Shown here one piece after another: positions 6,822 through 13,236 of a DNA stretch of 14,168 nucleotides; within the stretch, counting starts at the first letter, position 1, and each line of letters begins with the position of its first letter. Source of the DNA: an uncultured Anaerolineae bacterium (lineage in GTDB: Bacteria; Chloroflexota; Anaerolineae; B4-G1; DUEL01); contig CALDFY010000299.1 of the NCBI GenBank assembly GCA_937942115.1, positions 1 through 14,168 of the forward strand. The letters are read 5' to 3'. The notes below the pieces were generated by a model. It made no database searches and was not told the DNA's origin. It saw only the letters and a list, made by a program, of their open reading frames with translations. The position numbers and the translations under genes are program-made.

Positions 6822-6865
6822 CGCAAGGTTCATCTTGCGCAAACGCAAGATGAATCTTGCGCTAC
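6810..6865 (-). terminator. Intrinsic terminator of hppA
   Basis: The arms 6818-6839 and 6844-6865 form a 22-bp stem with one mismatch and the loop CAAA (plus strand). On the minus strand the hairpin is followed by G and then seven Ts (6816-6810), a classical rho-independent terminator about 50 bases past the hppA stop. The plus-strand A-run is also the Lys-Lys-Lys codons ending the convergent gene, whose TAG (6819-6821) lies in the stem. On the plus strand there is no T-run. Confidence 0.85.
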
Positions 6866-6871
6866 AACTGA

Positions 6872-6893
6872 GCCTGCCGCTTGAGCGGCAGGC
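6872..6893. repeat. Hairpin between hppA stop and its terminator
   Basis: GCCTGCCGC (6872-6880), loop TTGA and GCGGCAGGC (6885-6893) form a perfect 9-bp stem. It is followed on the plus strand by GAAAAAT and on the minus strand by TCAGTTG, so there is no U-tract in either direction. It could protect the 3' end of the mRNA or slow readthrough between the two convergent genes. Confidence 0.65.
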
Positions 6894-6913
6894 GAAAAAT
6901 GGGCGGGCGGAGA

Positions 6914-9274
6914 TTACTCCCCGTCGCTCCCCCCGCCTGGCAGGGCCACGGCCACGGCCTCCGCCGGAGCGCCACCCGGCACCTCCAGGCTCCGCCGGCT
7001 CTGCCCAATGGCCCAGACCAGCAGGACCAGCAGGATGGCCGCTGCGACCGCCAGCGGGACGGGATGGTCGCGGTACTGCACCAGCAGCGGCGCCGCCAGC
7101 AGGCTCACCAGGTTCACCACCTTGATCATCGGGTTCAGGGCCGGCCCGGCCGTGTCCTTCAACGGATCGCCGACGGTGTCGCCGACTACGCAGGCCTTGT
7201 GCGGCTCGGACCCCTTCCCGCCCAGATGGCCGTCCTCAATGCACTTCTTGGCATTGTCCATCGCGCCCCCGGCGATGGCCATGAAGACTGCCATCAACTG
7301 CCCGGAGAGGATGACCCCCGCCAGGAAGGCTCCCAGTGCCTCCACCTGGAAGAGGATGCCCACCAGCAGCGGCAGCGTCACCGAGAGGACCACCAGGCTG
7401 ATCAGTTCCTTCTGCGCGGCGGCCGTGGTGATGGCGACGACCTTCCCGTAGTCGGGCTTCACTTTGCCTTCCATCACGCCGGGGATGCGGAACTGCCGCC
7501 GCACCTCCTCCACCACCAGCGACGCGCCCCGGCTAACCGCCCGCAGGGCGAAGGCGGAGAAGAAGAACGGCAGTGCGCCGCCAATCAGGAAGCCGATGAC
7601 CCCCTCTAATAGGGAGACCCGGATGCCGGTGGAGAGCAGCCATTGCTGAACCGGCACGCCCAGCCGCTCCTGCACCAGCGAGACGTCCGTTACGAAGGAG
7701 AAGAAGAGACTGGTGGCGGCGATGACGGCGGAGGCGATGGCGATTTGCTTGGTGATGGCCTTCGTCGTGTTCCCCACCGCGTCCAGTTCGGCCATGATGT
7801 GCATCGCCTTCGGGTCCACGCCGACCATCTCGGCGATACCGTTGGCGTTATCGGCGATGGGGCCGTAGGAGTCCATCGCTACGTTGTTCCCGGTGTGGGA
7901 GAGCATGCCGATGCCGATCATCGCCACGCCGTAGAGCATATAGAGCAGGATGCCCTGCTCGCCCAGCACCTGGATGTTGGCGGGGGGGAAGAGACGGGCG
8001 ATCAGGAAGGAAATGCCCATCGCGATGCAGATGACCATCACGCTCCAGACGCTGGTCTCCATCCCCACCGAGAGGCCGGAGAGGACGGTGGTGGCGGAGC
8101 CGGTGCGGGATGATTGGACAATCTCCTGTACGGGCTTGCGCTTGGCGGAGGTGAAATAGGCTGTGATCGGGTTGAAACTGACCGCCAGCCCGACGCCGAC
8201 CGCGTTCAGCAGGGCCAGCCGCCAGTCGTTGGCGTACCACCAGGCGAAGAGGAAGGACCAGAGGACGGTGTTGATGCTGGAGACCTCGTAGGAGCGGAAC
8301 ATGGCCTCCTCGGCGTCCCGGGCGCGCAGGAACTTCAGCGGGAACCGCTCCCAGACGGGGACGGTGAACGTCCCCAGAATGGAGGAGATGACGCCGATGG
8401 CCCGCACAATGAGCGGGTAGACAATCCAGACAATCTCTCCGGTTACGTGGGCGAGGGCGATGCCCAGGATGAGGGTAGAGACGATGGTGACCTCGTAGGA
8501 CTCAAAGATGTCGGCGGCCATCCCGGCGCAGTCGCCCACGTTATCCCCCACCAGGTCGGCAACGACGGCCGCGTTGCGGGGGTCGTCCTCCGGGACCCCG
8601 ACCTCCACCTTCCCGACCAGGTCGGCCCCGACGTCGGCGGATTTGGTATAGATGCCGCCGCCGATCCGCATGAAGAGGGCCAGGAGGGTGCCGCCGAAGC
8701 CGAAGCCCAGGAGGGCATCGGGCGCGGCGCGGCCGAAAATCATGAAGATGATGGTGCCGCCCAATAGCCCCAAGCCATCGGTGAGCATGCCGGTGAAGGT
8801 GCCGGCCCGATAGGCGACGGTCAGCGCGCCGTTGTAACTGCCGCGCACCGCCTCGGCGGTCACCCGGACGTTGCCCTCAATGGCGACCCGCATCCCCAGT
8901 TGGCCCACCAGCAGGGAGAAGGTAGCCCCGAGGATGAAGGCCCCAGCCCGGCCCAGCCCCAGGGCCAGCCGGGCCCGCTCGCCGAAGAGGTCGTAGGCTT
9001 CGCGGGAGGGCGCGATCACGTAGACGCTGAGGAAGAGAAGGACGACCAGCAGGCCGAGGATGGGGAGGATGGTCTGGAGTTGGCGTCGCAGGTAGGCCTC
9101 GGCACCCACCTTAATCGCCTGCCACACATCCTGCATCTTCTGGCTCCCCTTGTCCCGGCGCACCGTATCGCGCCATAGCCAGAGGGCGTAGAGGAGACCG
9201 AGGATGGCGGTGGCGATGACGCCGTAGAGCATACTTTGTTCCAGGGTACTCAGTTCTTTCACAGGTGCCTCCAT
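6914..9274 (-). CDS. hppA: Membrane-bound proton-translocating pyrophosphatase (predicted K+-independent)
   Basis: This integral membrane pump hydrolyses pyrophosphate and moves H+ across the cytoplasmic membrane. It has 786 residues from ATG 9274; an in-frame TTG at 9298 would add 8. Family motifs are GGGIYTKSADVGADLVGKVE, EDDPRN, DLVGDNVGDCAGMAADIFESY and the C-terminal GDTVGDPLKDTAGPALNP, which bind the pyrophosphate-Mg complex. About 15 hydrophobic helices are evident. In GNTTKAITK, Lys505 (codon 7760-7762) occupies the site where K+-dependent members have Ala, so a K+-independent H+ pump is predicted rather than a Na+ pump. I prefer the ATG start: GGTGA lies 11 bases upstream and TTG has no better ribosome site. 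It forms a single-gene unit with its own promoter and terminator. Confidence 0.97.
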   Translation of the reverse strand: MEAPVKELSTLEQSMLYGVIATAILGLLYALWLWRDTVRRDKGSQKMQDVWQAIKVGAEAYLRRQLQTILPILGLLVVLLFLSVYVIAPSREAYDLFGERARLALGLGRAGAFILGATFSLLVGQLGMRVAIEGNVRVTAEAVRGSYNGALTVAYRAGTFTGMLTDGLGLLGGTIIFMIFGRAAPDALLGFGFGGTLLALFMRIGGGIYTKSADVGADLVGKVEVGVPEDDPRNAAVVADLVGDNVGDCAGMAADIFESYEVTIVSTLILGIALAHVTGEIVWIVYPLIVRAIGVISSILGTFTVPVWERFPLKFLRARDAEEAMFRSYEVSSINTVLWSFLFAWWYANDWRLALLNAVGVGLAVSFNPITAYFTSAKRKPVQEIVQSSRTGSATTVLSGLSVGMETSVWSVMVICIAMGISFLIARLFPPANIQVLGEQGILLYMLYGVAMIGIGMLSHTGNNVAMDSYGPIADNANGIAEMVGVDPKAMHIMAELDAVGNTTKAITKQIAIASAVIAATSLFFSFVTDVSLVQERLGVPVQQWLLSTGIRVSLLEGVIGFLIGGALPFFFSAFALRAVSRGASLVVEEVRRQFRIPGVMEGKVKPDYGKVVAITTAAAQKELISLVVLSVTLPLLVGILFQVEALGAFLAGVILSGQLMAVFMAIAGGAMDNAKKCIEDGHLGGKGSEPHKACVVGDTVGDPLKDTAGPALNPMIKVVNLVSLLAAPLLVQYRDHPVPLAVAAAILLVLLVWAIGQSRRSLEVPGGAPAEAVAVALPGGGSDGE

Positions 9275-9345
9275 TGGGAATAGAATCACCAGGTGCAAGG
9301 GGAGAAAGAGCCCCGTCGCACCTTCCGTTCAAGGGGGATAGAAAG

Positions 9346-9374
9346 ATTTTACTGGATTTCTGGTTTTTCGTCAA
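9346..9374 (-). promoter_or_regulatory. Sigma70-type promoter of hppA
   Basis: On the minus strand TTGACG (9369-9374, five of six) is followed after exactly 17 bases by TAAAAT (9346-9351, five of six). Initiation would fall near 9339, giving a leader of about 65 bases before the ATG at 9274. No other -35/-10 pair of this quality is seen upstream of hppA. Confidence 0.78.
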
Positions 9375-9400
9375 GCGCCCCCCTCCCCCGCCCATCATCA

Positions 9401-9474
9401 GCGTAACTTACAGGAGTTACGCCCTGTTGAATCTACCCAGAAACATACAGGGCGTAGCGCAGGCTGTTCGCCTG
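9401..9474. repeat. Cluster of overlapping hairpins in the hppA/wtpC intergenic region
   Basis: GCGTAACT/AGTTACGC (9401-9408 with 9415-9422) is a perfect 8-bp stem. ACGCCCTGT (9419-9427) pairs perfectly with 9447-9455 and competes with it for bases 9419-9422. CAGGC/GCCTG (9460-9464 with 9470-9474) follows. The first two stems exclude each other, as in a switch, but there is no adjoining terminator or gene start to act on, so this may just be repeat structure. Confidence 0.5.
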
Positions 9475-9476
9475 TA

Positions 9477-9553
9477 CCTCACCCCACCCCCTGACCCCCT
9501 CCCCTCTCCCAAACGAAGTTTGGGAGAGGGGAGGGGCCGGGGGAGGGGTGAGG
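9477..9553. repeat. C-rich palindrome, copy B
   Basis: A perfect 19-bp stem (9496-9514 with 9518-9536) surrounds the loop GAA. The outer arms CCTCACCCC (9477-9485) and GGGGTGAGG (9545-9553) also match, making an imperfect palindrome of 77 bases. The core CCCAAAC-GAA-GTTTGGG differs from the copy at 4986-5016 by one G-C to A-T pair change that keeps the pairing. It lies between hppA and the divergent ABC ATPase gene. The rest of 9275-9645 holds no gene. Confidence 0.75.
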
Positions 9554-9645
9554 CCAGCGCGCCGAAAAAGTTAGGGCCATTGGGCTTTTAGCCCCTCCGG
9601 CGTAGGTAGTTACTCCGAATCCCAAATGTTAGCACCAGTGGGGAG

Positions 9646-10719
9646 ATGAGCCTGCAGGTGACGGATTTGTGGCTGGACCTGGGGGAATTCCACCTGCGCG
9701 GGGTCCATCTGGAGGTCATCGCCGGGGAGTACTTCGTCATTCTCGGCCCGACGGGTGCCGGGAAAACGGTGCTGCTGGAGGCCATCGCGGGGCTTCAGTT
9801 CCCCCGTCAGGGGCGGATTCTGCTCAACGGCAGGGACATCACGCGGGTTCCGCCAGAACGCCGTTCCATTGGGTTTGTCTATCAGGACTACGCGCTCTTC
9901 CCGCATCTGAGCGTGGCCGAGAACATCGCTTTTGGCCTGCAGCGGCGGGGGCTGGCTCGGAAGGCCGTTGCGGAGCGGGTGGAGCGCCTCAGCCGACGAC
10001 TCTCCATCCATTCTCTGCTCCAGCGGAGGCCGGAGACGCTGAGCGGGGGCGAAGCCCAGCGGGTGGCCCTGGCCCGCGCGCTGGCGATTGAGCCGGCCAT
10101 CCTCCTCCTGGATGAACCCCTGAGCGCGCTGGACCCTCAGACGCGGGAGGAATTGCAGCGGGAGTTGGCCCAATTGCACCGGGAACTGGGCACGACGACG
10201 ATTCACGTCACCCACGACTTTGAGGAAGCCGTCGCGCTGGCCGACCGCATCGCGGTGATGCATCAGGGGCAAATCGTTCAGGTCGGCTCGCCGGAGGAGG
10301 TTTTCCGCAAGCCCGAATCGGAATGGGTGGCCCGTTTTGTGGGGGTGAGGAACGTCTTCCGGGGCGAAATCCTCCCCGGCGACGGGGGCTACCGGTGGCT
10401 CGTCTTAGAGGGGACGGGACGACCGGGGATGCGGGTCGCCGTCCTGACGGATCTATCCGGCTCCGTCCACGCCTCCATCCGACCGGAGGACATTGTGCTT
10501 TCCCGGGAGCCGCTGTACTCCAGCATGCGCAACTCCTTTCGGGGGCGGATAGTGGGCATGGTGGACCGGGGGGCCCTCATCTACGTGACGGTGCGCGTCC
10601 CGCCGGGGGCGCTGGATTTCGTCTGCGCGGTGACCCGGCCGTCGCTGGAGGAAATGGAGTTGCAGGAGGGACGAGAGGTCTATATCGCCTTCAAGGCCTC
10701 GGCGGTGCACGTTTTCTAA
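9646..10719 (+). CDS. wtpC: Tungstate/molybdate-type ABC transporter ATP-binding protein (WtpC/ModC-like)
   Basis: This 357-residue cytoplasmic ATPase should power oxyanion uptake through a WtpB/ModB-type permease. It has Walker A GPTGAGKT (34-41), Q-loop YQDYALFPHL (79-88), signature LSGGEAQRV (132-140), Walker B ILLLDEP (152-158) and switch His190. The C-terminal part (about 273-357, SSMRNSFRGRIV to FKASAVHVF) resembles the TOBE/Mop-type domain of tungstate and molybdate ATPases. WtpC is my best match; other oxyanion, sulfate or polyamine importers are less likely. ATG 9646 is the only usable start after an in-frame TAG (9607-9609). GGGGAG abuts it directly, an unusually tight spacing, so a start at GTG 9658 is possible. 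No permease or binding protein lies next to it. Confidence 0.88.
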   Translation: MSLQVTDLWLDLGEFHLRGVHLEVIAGEYFVILGPTGAGKTVLLEAIAGLQFPRQGRILLNGRDITRVPPERRSIGFVYQDYALFPHLSVAENIAFGLQRRGLARKAVAERVERLSRRLSIHSLLQRRPETLSGGEAQRVALARALAIEPAILLLDEPLSALDPQTREELQRELAQLHRELGTTTIHVTHDFEEAVALADRIAVMHQGQIVQVGSPEEVFRKPESEWVARFVGVRNVFRGEILPGDGGYRWLVLEGTGRPGMRVAVLTDLSGSVHASIRPEDIVLSREPLYSSMRNSFRGRIVGMVDRGALIYVTVRVPPGALDFVCAVTRPSLEEMELQEGREVYIAFKASAVHVF

Positions 10720-10724
10720 ACGAC

Positions 10725-10753
10725 GTTGGGCGGCGGCTGCGCCGCCGCCCAAC
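10725..10753. terminator. Strong hairpin between convergent genes
   Basis: GTTGGGCGGCGGC (10725-10737) and its exact complement (10741-10753) form a 13-bp GC-rich stem with the loop TGC. It fills the 47-base gap between the ends of the plus-strand ATPase gene and the minus-strand transferase gene. There is no clear T-run on either side, so it is a probable bidirectional transcription barrier or mRNA 3'-end stabiliser rather than a textbook terminator. Confidence 0.65.
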
Positions 10754-10766
10754 AGTATGCATCGCC

Positions 10767-12179
10767 TCAATACGCGTTGGGGGAGCGGAAGATGTTGACC
10801 AGCGTGCGCAGGAGAATTTTGATGTCCAGCAGGAGCGACCAGTTCTCAATGTACCAGAGGTCGTACTTGGTCCGCTCGGCGATGGACGTATCTCCCCGCA
10901 GGCCGTTCACCTGTGCCCAGCCGGTCATGCCGGCTTTCTCCCGGTGCCGGTCCATGTAGCGGGGGATGGAGCGGCGGAACTGGGCCACATAGACGGGCCG
11001 CTCCGGACGGGGCCCCACCAGGCTCATCTCCCCCAGCAGGACGTTGATTAACTGCGGCAACTCGTCCACGTTCAGACGGCGCAGGATGCTGCCCAGGCGG
11101 GTCACCCGGGGGTCGCCGGGACGGGTCCAGCCTGGCCCCCGGGCCTCCGCGTCCTGTCGCATGGAGCGAAATTTGAACATCAGGAAGGGGCGGGCGTCCA
11201 GCCCCATCCGCTCCTGGACGTAGAAGGCGGGGCCGGGGGAATCCAGTTTGATGAGAATGGCGGTGAGGAGCATCAGCGGGGAGAGGAAGATCAGCCCCAC
11301 CGTCGCGCCGACGACGTCCATCAGCCGTTTGGCGGTCCGCCGCCAGCCCCGCAGGGCGACCTCGCGCACCGTCAGCAGAGGGAGCCCGCCCAGGTCGCCG
11401 ATGCCCATCGGCCCAGCGATAATCTGGAACAGGTCGGGGAAGACCTTGATGGTGGCCTTGCCCCGCTCGCACTCGGAGATAAGGGTGAGAATCTCCTGAT
11501 GGGTCGCCTCCGGCAGCGCAATGATGACCTCGTCCACCTGGTGCTGCTCCATCAGGTTGCCCAGGTCGCGGGCGCTGCCCAGAATCGGGGCCGGTAGAGT
11601 CACCGTCGGGTAGCCCTCTACCTCCACCGCTCCCACCACCTGGTAGCCCAGGCCGGGGTTGCCCAGGATTTTGTGGAGGATCATCCGCGCCACGTCGCCG
11701 GTGCCCACCACCAGCACCCGGTCTCGCCCCCAGCCCCGGGCCTGGAGGGCCGCCCGCAGCCGCCCGTGGGCCAGCCGGCCCACCGTCACCAGGATGATGG
11801 TCAGCATCCAGGCGTATATCATCATCGCCCGGGGGTAATCCACTTCCAGGGGGGTGTTTTTGAACAGGAAGTAGGAGAGGGCGATGCCGGTGATGGTGCC
11901 CGTCGTAGCGGCACCGACGGTCTGGTAGAACTCGTCCACGCGGGACGGGCTGCGGGCCAGGACGTAGAGGCGGTTGAAGGCCAGAGCGACGAGGACGGCG
12001 GCGACGTGGGCCAGCATAACGGGCGCGTACGCGGCGGGCACGGCCAGGGTGACCGCCTCCGCCGGAAAGGGGAGCATCGCGCGCAGCCAGTAGGCGCCGT
12101 AGAAGGCCGCCCCGGCCATCAGCGCATCGGTCAGGAGCAGGGTGCCGATAAAGAAAATTTGAGCGCGACGTTTTTTCAT
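10767..12179 (-). CDS. Polyprenyl-phosphate sugar-1-phosphate transferase (exopolysaccharide priming enzyme, WcaJ/WbaP-like)
   Basis: This membrane enzyme moves a hexose-1-phosphate from a nucleotide sugar to undecaprenyl phosphate, the first step of exopolysaccharide synthesis. The 470 residues comprise an N-terminal multi-helix part (about 8-140), a Rossmann-like domain (VLVVGTGDVARMIL, 155-168), a re-entrant hydrophobic helix (about 286-311) and the catalytic bacterial sugar transferase domain. Motifs are KFRSM (336-340), the Asp-Glu dyad D372-E373 in LNVDELPQLINV, SLVGPRPE (386-393) and GMTGWAQVNGLRGDTS (417-432). Length and layout match full-size WcaJ-type enzymes. Which sugar it uses cannot be read. 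Its ATG overlaps the stop of the preceding antitoxin-like gene as ATGA, and no good ribosome site is present, so translation is probably coupled. It is the last gene of the unit. Confidence 0.95.
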   Translation of the reverse strand: MKKRRAQIFFIGTLLLTDALMAGAAFYGAYWLRAMLPFPAEAVTLAVPAAYAPVMLAHVAAVLVALAFNRLYVLARSPSRVDEFYQTVGAATTGTITGIALSYFLFKNTPLEVDYPRAMMIYAWMLTIILVTVGRLAHGRLRAALQARGWGRDRVLVVGTGDVARMILHKILGNPGLGYQVVGAVEVEGYPTVTLPAPILGSARDLGNLMEQHQVDEVIIALPEATHQEILTLISECERGKATIKVFPDLFQIIAGPMGIGDLGGLPLLTVREVALRGWRRTAKRLMDVVGATVGLIFLSPLMLLTAILIKLDSPGPAFYVQERMGLDARPFLMFKFRSMRQDAEARGPGWTRPGDPRVTRLGSILRRLNVDELPQLINVLLGEMSLVGPRPERPVYVAQFRRSIPRYMDRHREKAGMTGWAQVNGLRGDTSIAERTKYDLWYIENWSLLLDIKILLRTLVNIFRSPNAY

Positions 12180-12385
12180 TTGGACCGCAATTCTAATTTT
12201 GCTTCTTCCCAGGGAACTGCCTCTTCTCCCGTCTCCCGCAGACGACGGATTTCCCCGGCATCTTCCAGGTCTTCCAGCAGAGTTAGCAACTGCTCCCAGA
12301 GCGGATAGTCGAGCACAACCGCTCTCTCGTTTCCGGCTGCGTCCACCAGGAACTGGACAGTCTGCAAAGACTCAAGGAGGCCCAT
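12176..12385 (-). CDS. Small antitoxin-like protein (Phd/RelB-like N-terminus)
   Basis: This 69-residue acidic protein starts at ATG 12385 with a strong GGGAGG 6 bases upstream. Its first half (QTVQFLVDAAGNERAVVLDYPLWEQLLTLLEDLED, residues 8-42) resembles small antitoxins of the Phd/RelB-like kind: a short beta-strand region followed by a helix ending in an acidic LLEDLED stretch. The tail is charged. No partner toxin follows; instead its TGA overlaps the ATG of the sugar transferase (12176-12179, ATGA). It may be an orphan antitoxin, a second antitoxin for the neighbouring PIN protein, or a small regulator of the unit. The family match is by eye only. Confidence 0.7.
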   Translation of the reverse strand: MGLLESLQTVQFLVDAAGNERAVVLDYPLWEQLLTLLEDLEDAGEIRRLRETGEEAVPWEEAKLELRSK

Positions 12386-12439
12386 TTTCGCCTCCCTTCT
12401 AATCCTCTCCGCAGGTCCACCAGGCGCGCCTTTTCTGCA
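12386..12439 (-). other. Spacer between the two antitoxin-like genes
   Basis: This 54-base gap separates UPF0175 from the next small gene, the largest gap in the unit. It carries the strong AGAAGGGAGG ribosome site of the downstream gene. An ATG overlapping the UPF0175 stop opens a 13-codon frame ending TAG, which I consider chance. No promoter or terminator is evident. Confidence 0.5.
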
Positions 12440-12721
12440 TCAGCCTGCAGGCGGTCGGACCTCAATATTGGATGTAGGTAGACCTCTCTGCTCCAGCGCG
12501 CCGTACAGGTCTCGCACGCTCATCCCCATTTCTCTGGCGAAATACCCCAGACTGATTTTACCTTCCTCAAACTCCCGGTATAATTGCCGAAGCCGGTATT
12601 CAAATCCGAGGTCCACGAGTTCGGCCAGAAATTGAGCGATTTCGCCGGACGCCCCCAGTGCTTTCCGGCGCTCCGCGGCCCGCAAAATTTCCTCCTTAAC
12701 TGGCACGATGACCTTTGGCAT
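12440..12721 (-). CDS. UPF0175-family antitoxin
   Basis: This 93-residue protein has a helix-turn-helix-like C-terminal half typical of UPF0175: YREFEEGKISLGYFAREMGMS (residues 48-68) followed by VRDLYGALEQRGLPT. It probably neutralises the PIN ribonuclease encoded just upstream and may bind the promoter. The ATG at 12721 follows a strong GGAGG about 9-13 bases upstream and overlaps the end of the PIN gene by 26 bases. The toxin comes first here, while most type II modules have the antitoxin first; a stronger ribosome site than that of the PIN gene may keep the antitoxin in excess. Confidence 0.85.
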   Translation of the reverse strand: MPKVIVPVKEEILRAAERRKALGASGEIAQFLAELVDLGFEYRLRQLYREFEEGKISLGYFAREMGMSVRDLYGALEQRGLPTSNIEVRPPAG

Positions 12722-13235
12722 TTCCCTCTACCTCCTCCAGTTGCGCCATGCTCTGCTCAATGACGCCTCTCCGATAACGAGGCCGAATGGCTTCCAGGAT
12801 TGCTTTCGCCACAGAAGCCGACAAATCTCCGCGCCGGACCATTTGAACGATCAGATCAGGCAACATCCACACTTTGAGACCGAGGCGTGTCGCAGTAACG
12901 AAAGCCAGATAGTCATCGGTGACCAATGCTTCTGCATCCACCTGAGCGCATAATTCAATAGAGTCTATCTCCCCGTCTCCCAGAGCATAATCTGCCAGTT
13001 GTGAGGCCCATCTCCTGGTGATCAGGGGGATAACCTGAATATCGCCTTGGACGATTCGCTCCCCCGCTGCTATGCCATCAATATACCCTGCTCCTCTAAT
13101 AGCAACTTCCTCCTCAACGCTGGGGGTGATCAAAATATAACACCTCTGGGCGATATAGTCAACAATCCGTTGCCCCTCAACCTCAAACCGGCACGCGGTA
13201 ATCAAAGGTCCGGCGTCAAAGACGACCGTGAGCAT
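12696..13235 (-). CDS. PIN-domain toxin (putative ribonuclease, DUF3368-like)
   Basis: This 179-residue protein has the acidic PIN residues in order: D7 in VFDAGPLI, the GDGEIDSIEL block with E89 (residues 86-95), and D107-D108 in LVTDDYLAF, which should bind the metal ions for RNA cleavage. PIN proteins of this type are commonly paired with UPF0175 antitoxins, as seen here. ATG 13235 lies one base after the stop of the glycosyltransferase gene, with a modest GTGGAG about 8 bases upstream inside that gene, so it is co-transcribed and perhaps coupled. All acidic residues are present, so it looks intact. RNA target unknown. Confidence 0.88.
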   Translation of the reverse strand: MLTVVFDAGPLITACRFEVEGQRIVDYIAQRCYILITPSVEEEVAIRGAGYIDGIAAGERIVQGDIQVIPLITRRWASQLADYALGDGEIDSIELCAQVDAEALVTDDYLAFVTATRLGLKVWMLPDLIVQMVRRGDLSASVAKAILEAIRPRYRRGVIEQSMAQLEEVEGNAKGHRAS

Positions 13236-13236
13236 C

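Noticed and set aside
4983..6848. 621-codon minus-strand open frame
   Set aside because: It is the antisense shadow of the hydrolase-like gene and extends into low-complexity C-rich repeats; the product is Arg/Gly-rich with no motif.
8114..8767. 217-codon plus-strand open frame
   Set aside because: Shadow of hppA; strongly biased Gly/Asp/Val composition, while the opposite frame carries the pyrophosphatase motifs.
9580..9612. Possible plus-strand promoter for the ABC ATPase gene (TTGGGC with TAGGTA-like -10)
   Set aside because: The -10 match is only two of six and spacing choices are arbitrary, so no promoter is called.
12399..12440. 13-codon frame starting in the UPF0175 stop (TGATG)
   Set aside because: Too short to support; the overlap is likely chance and the downstream gene has its own strong ribosome site.
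12283..12465. 60-codon minus-strand frame across the UPF0175 end and the next small gene
   Set aside because: Overlaps two better-supported genes, has no ribosome site and has an unnatural Ser/Arg-rich product.
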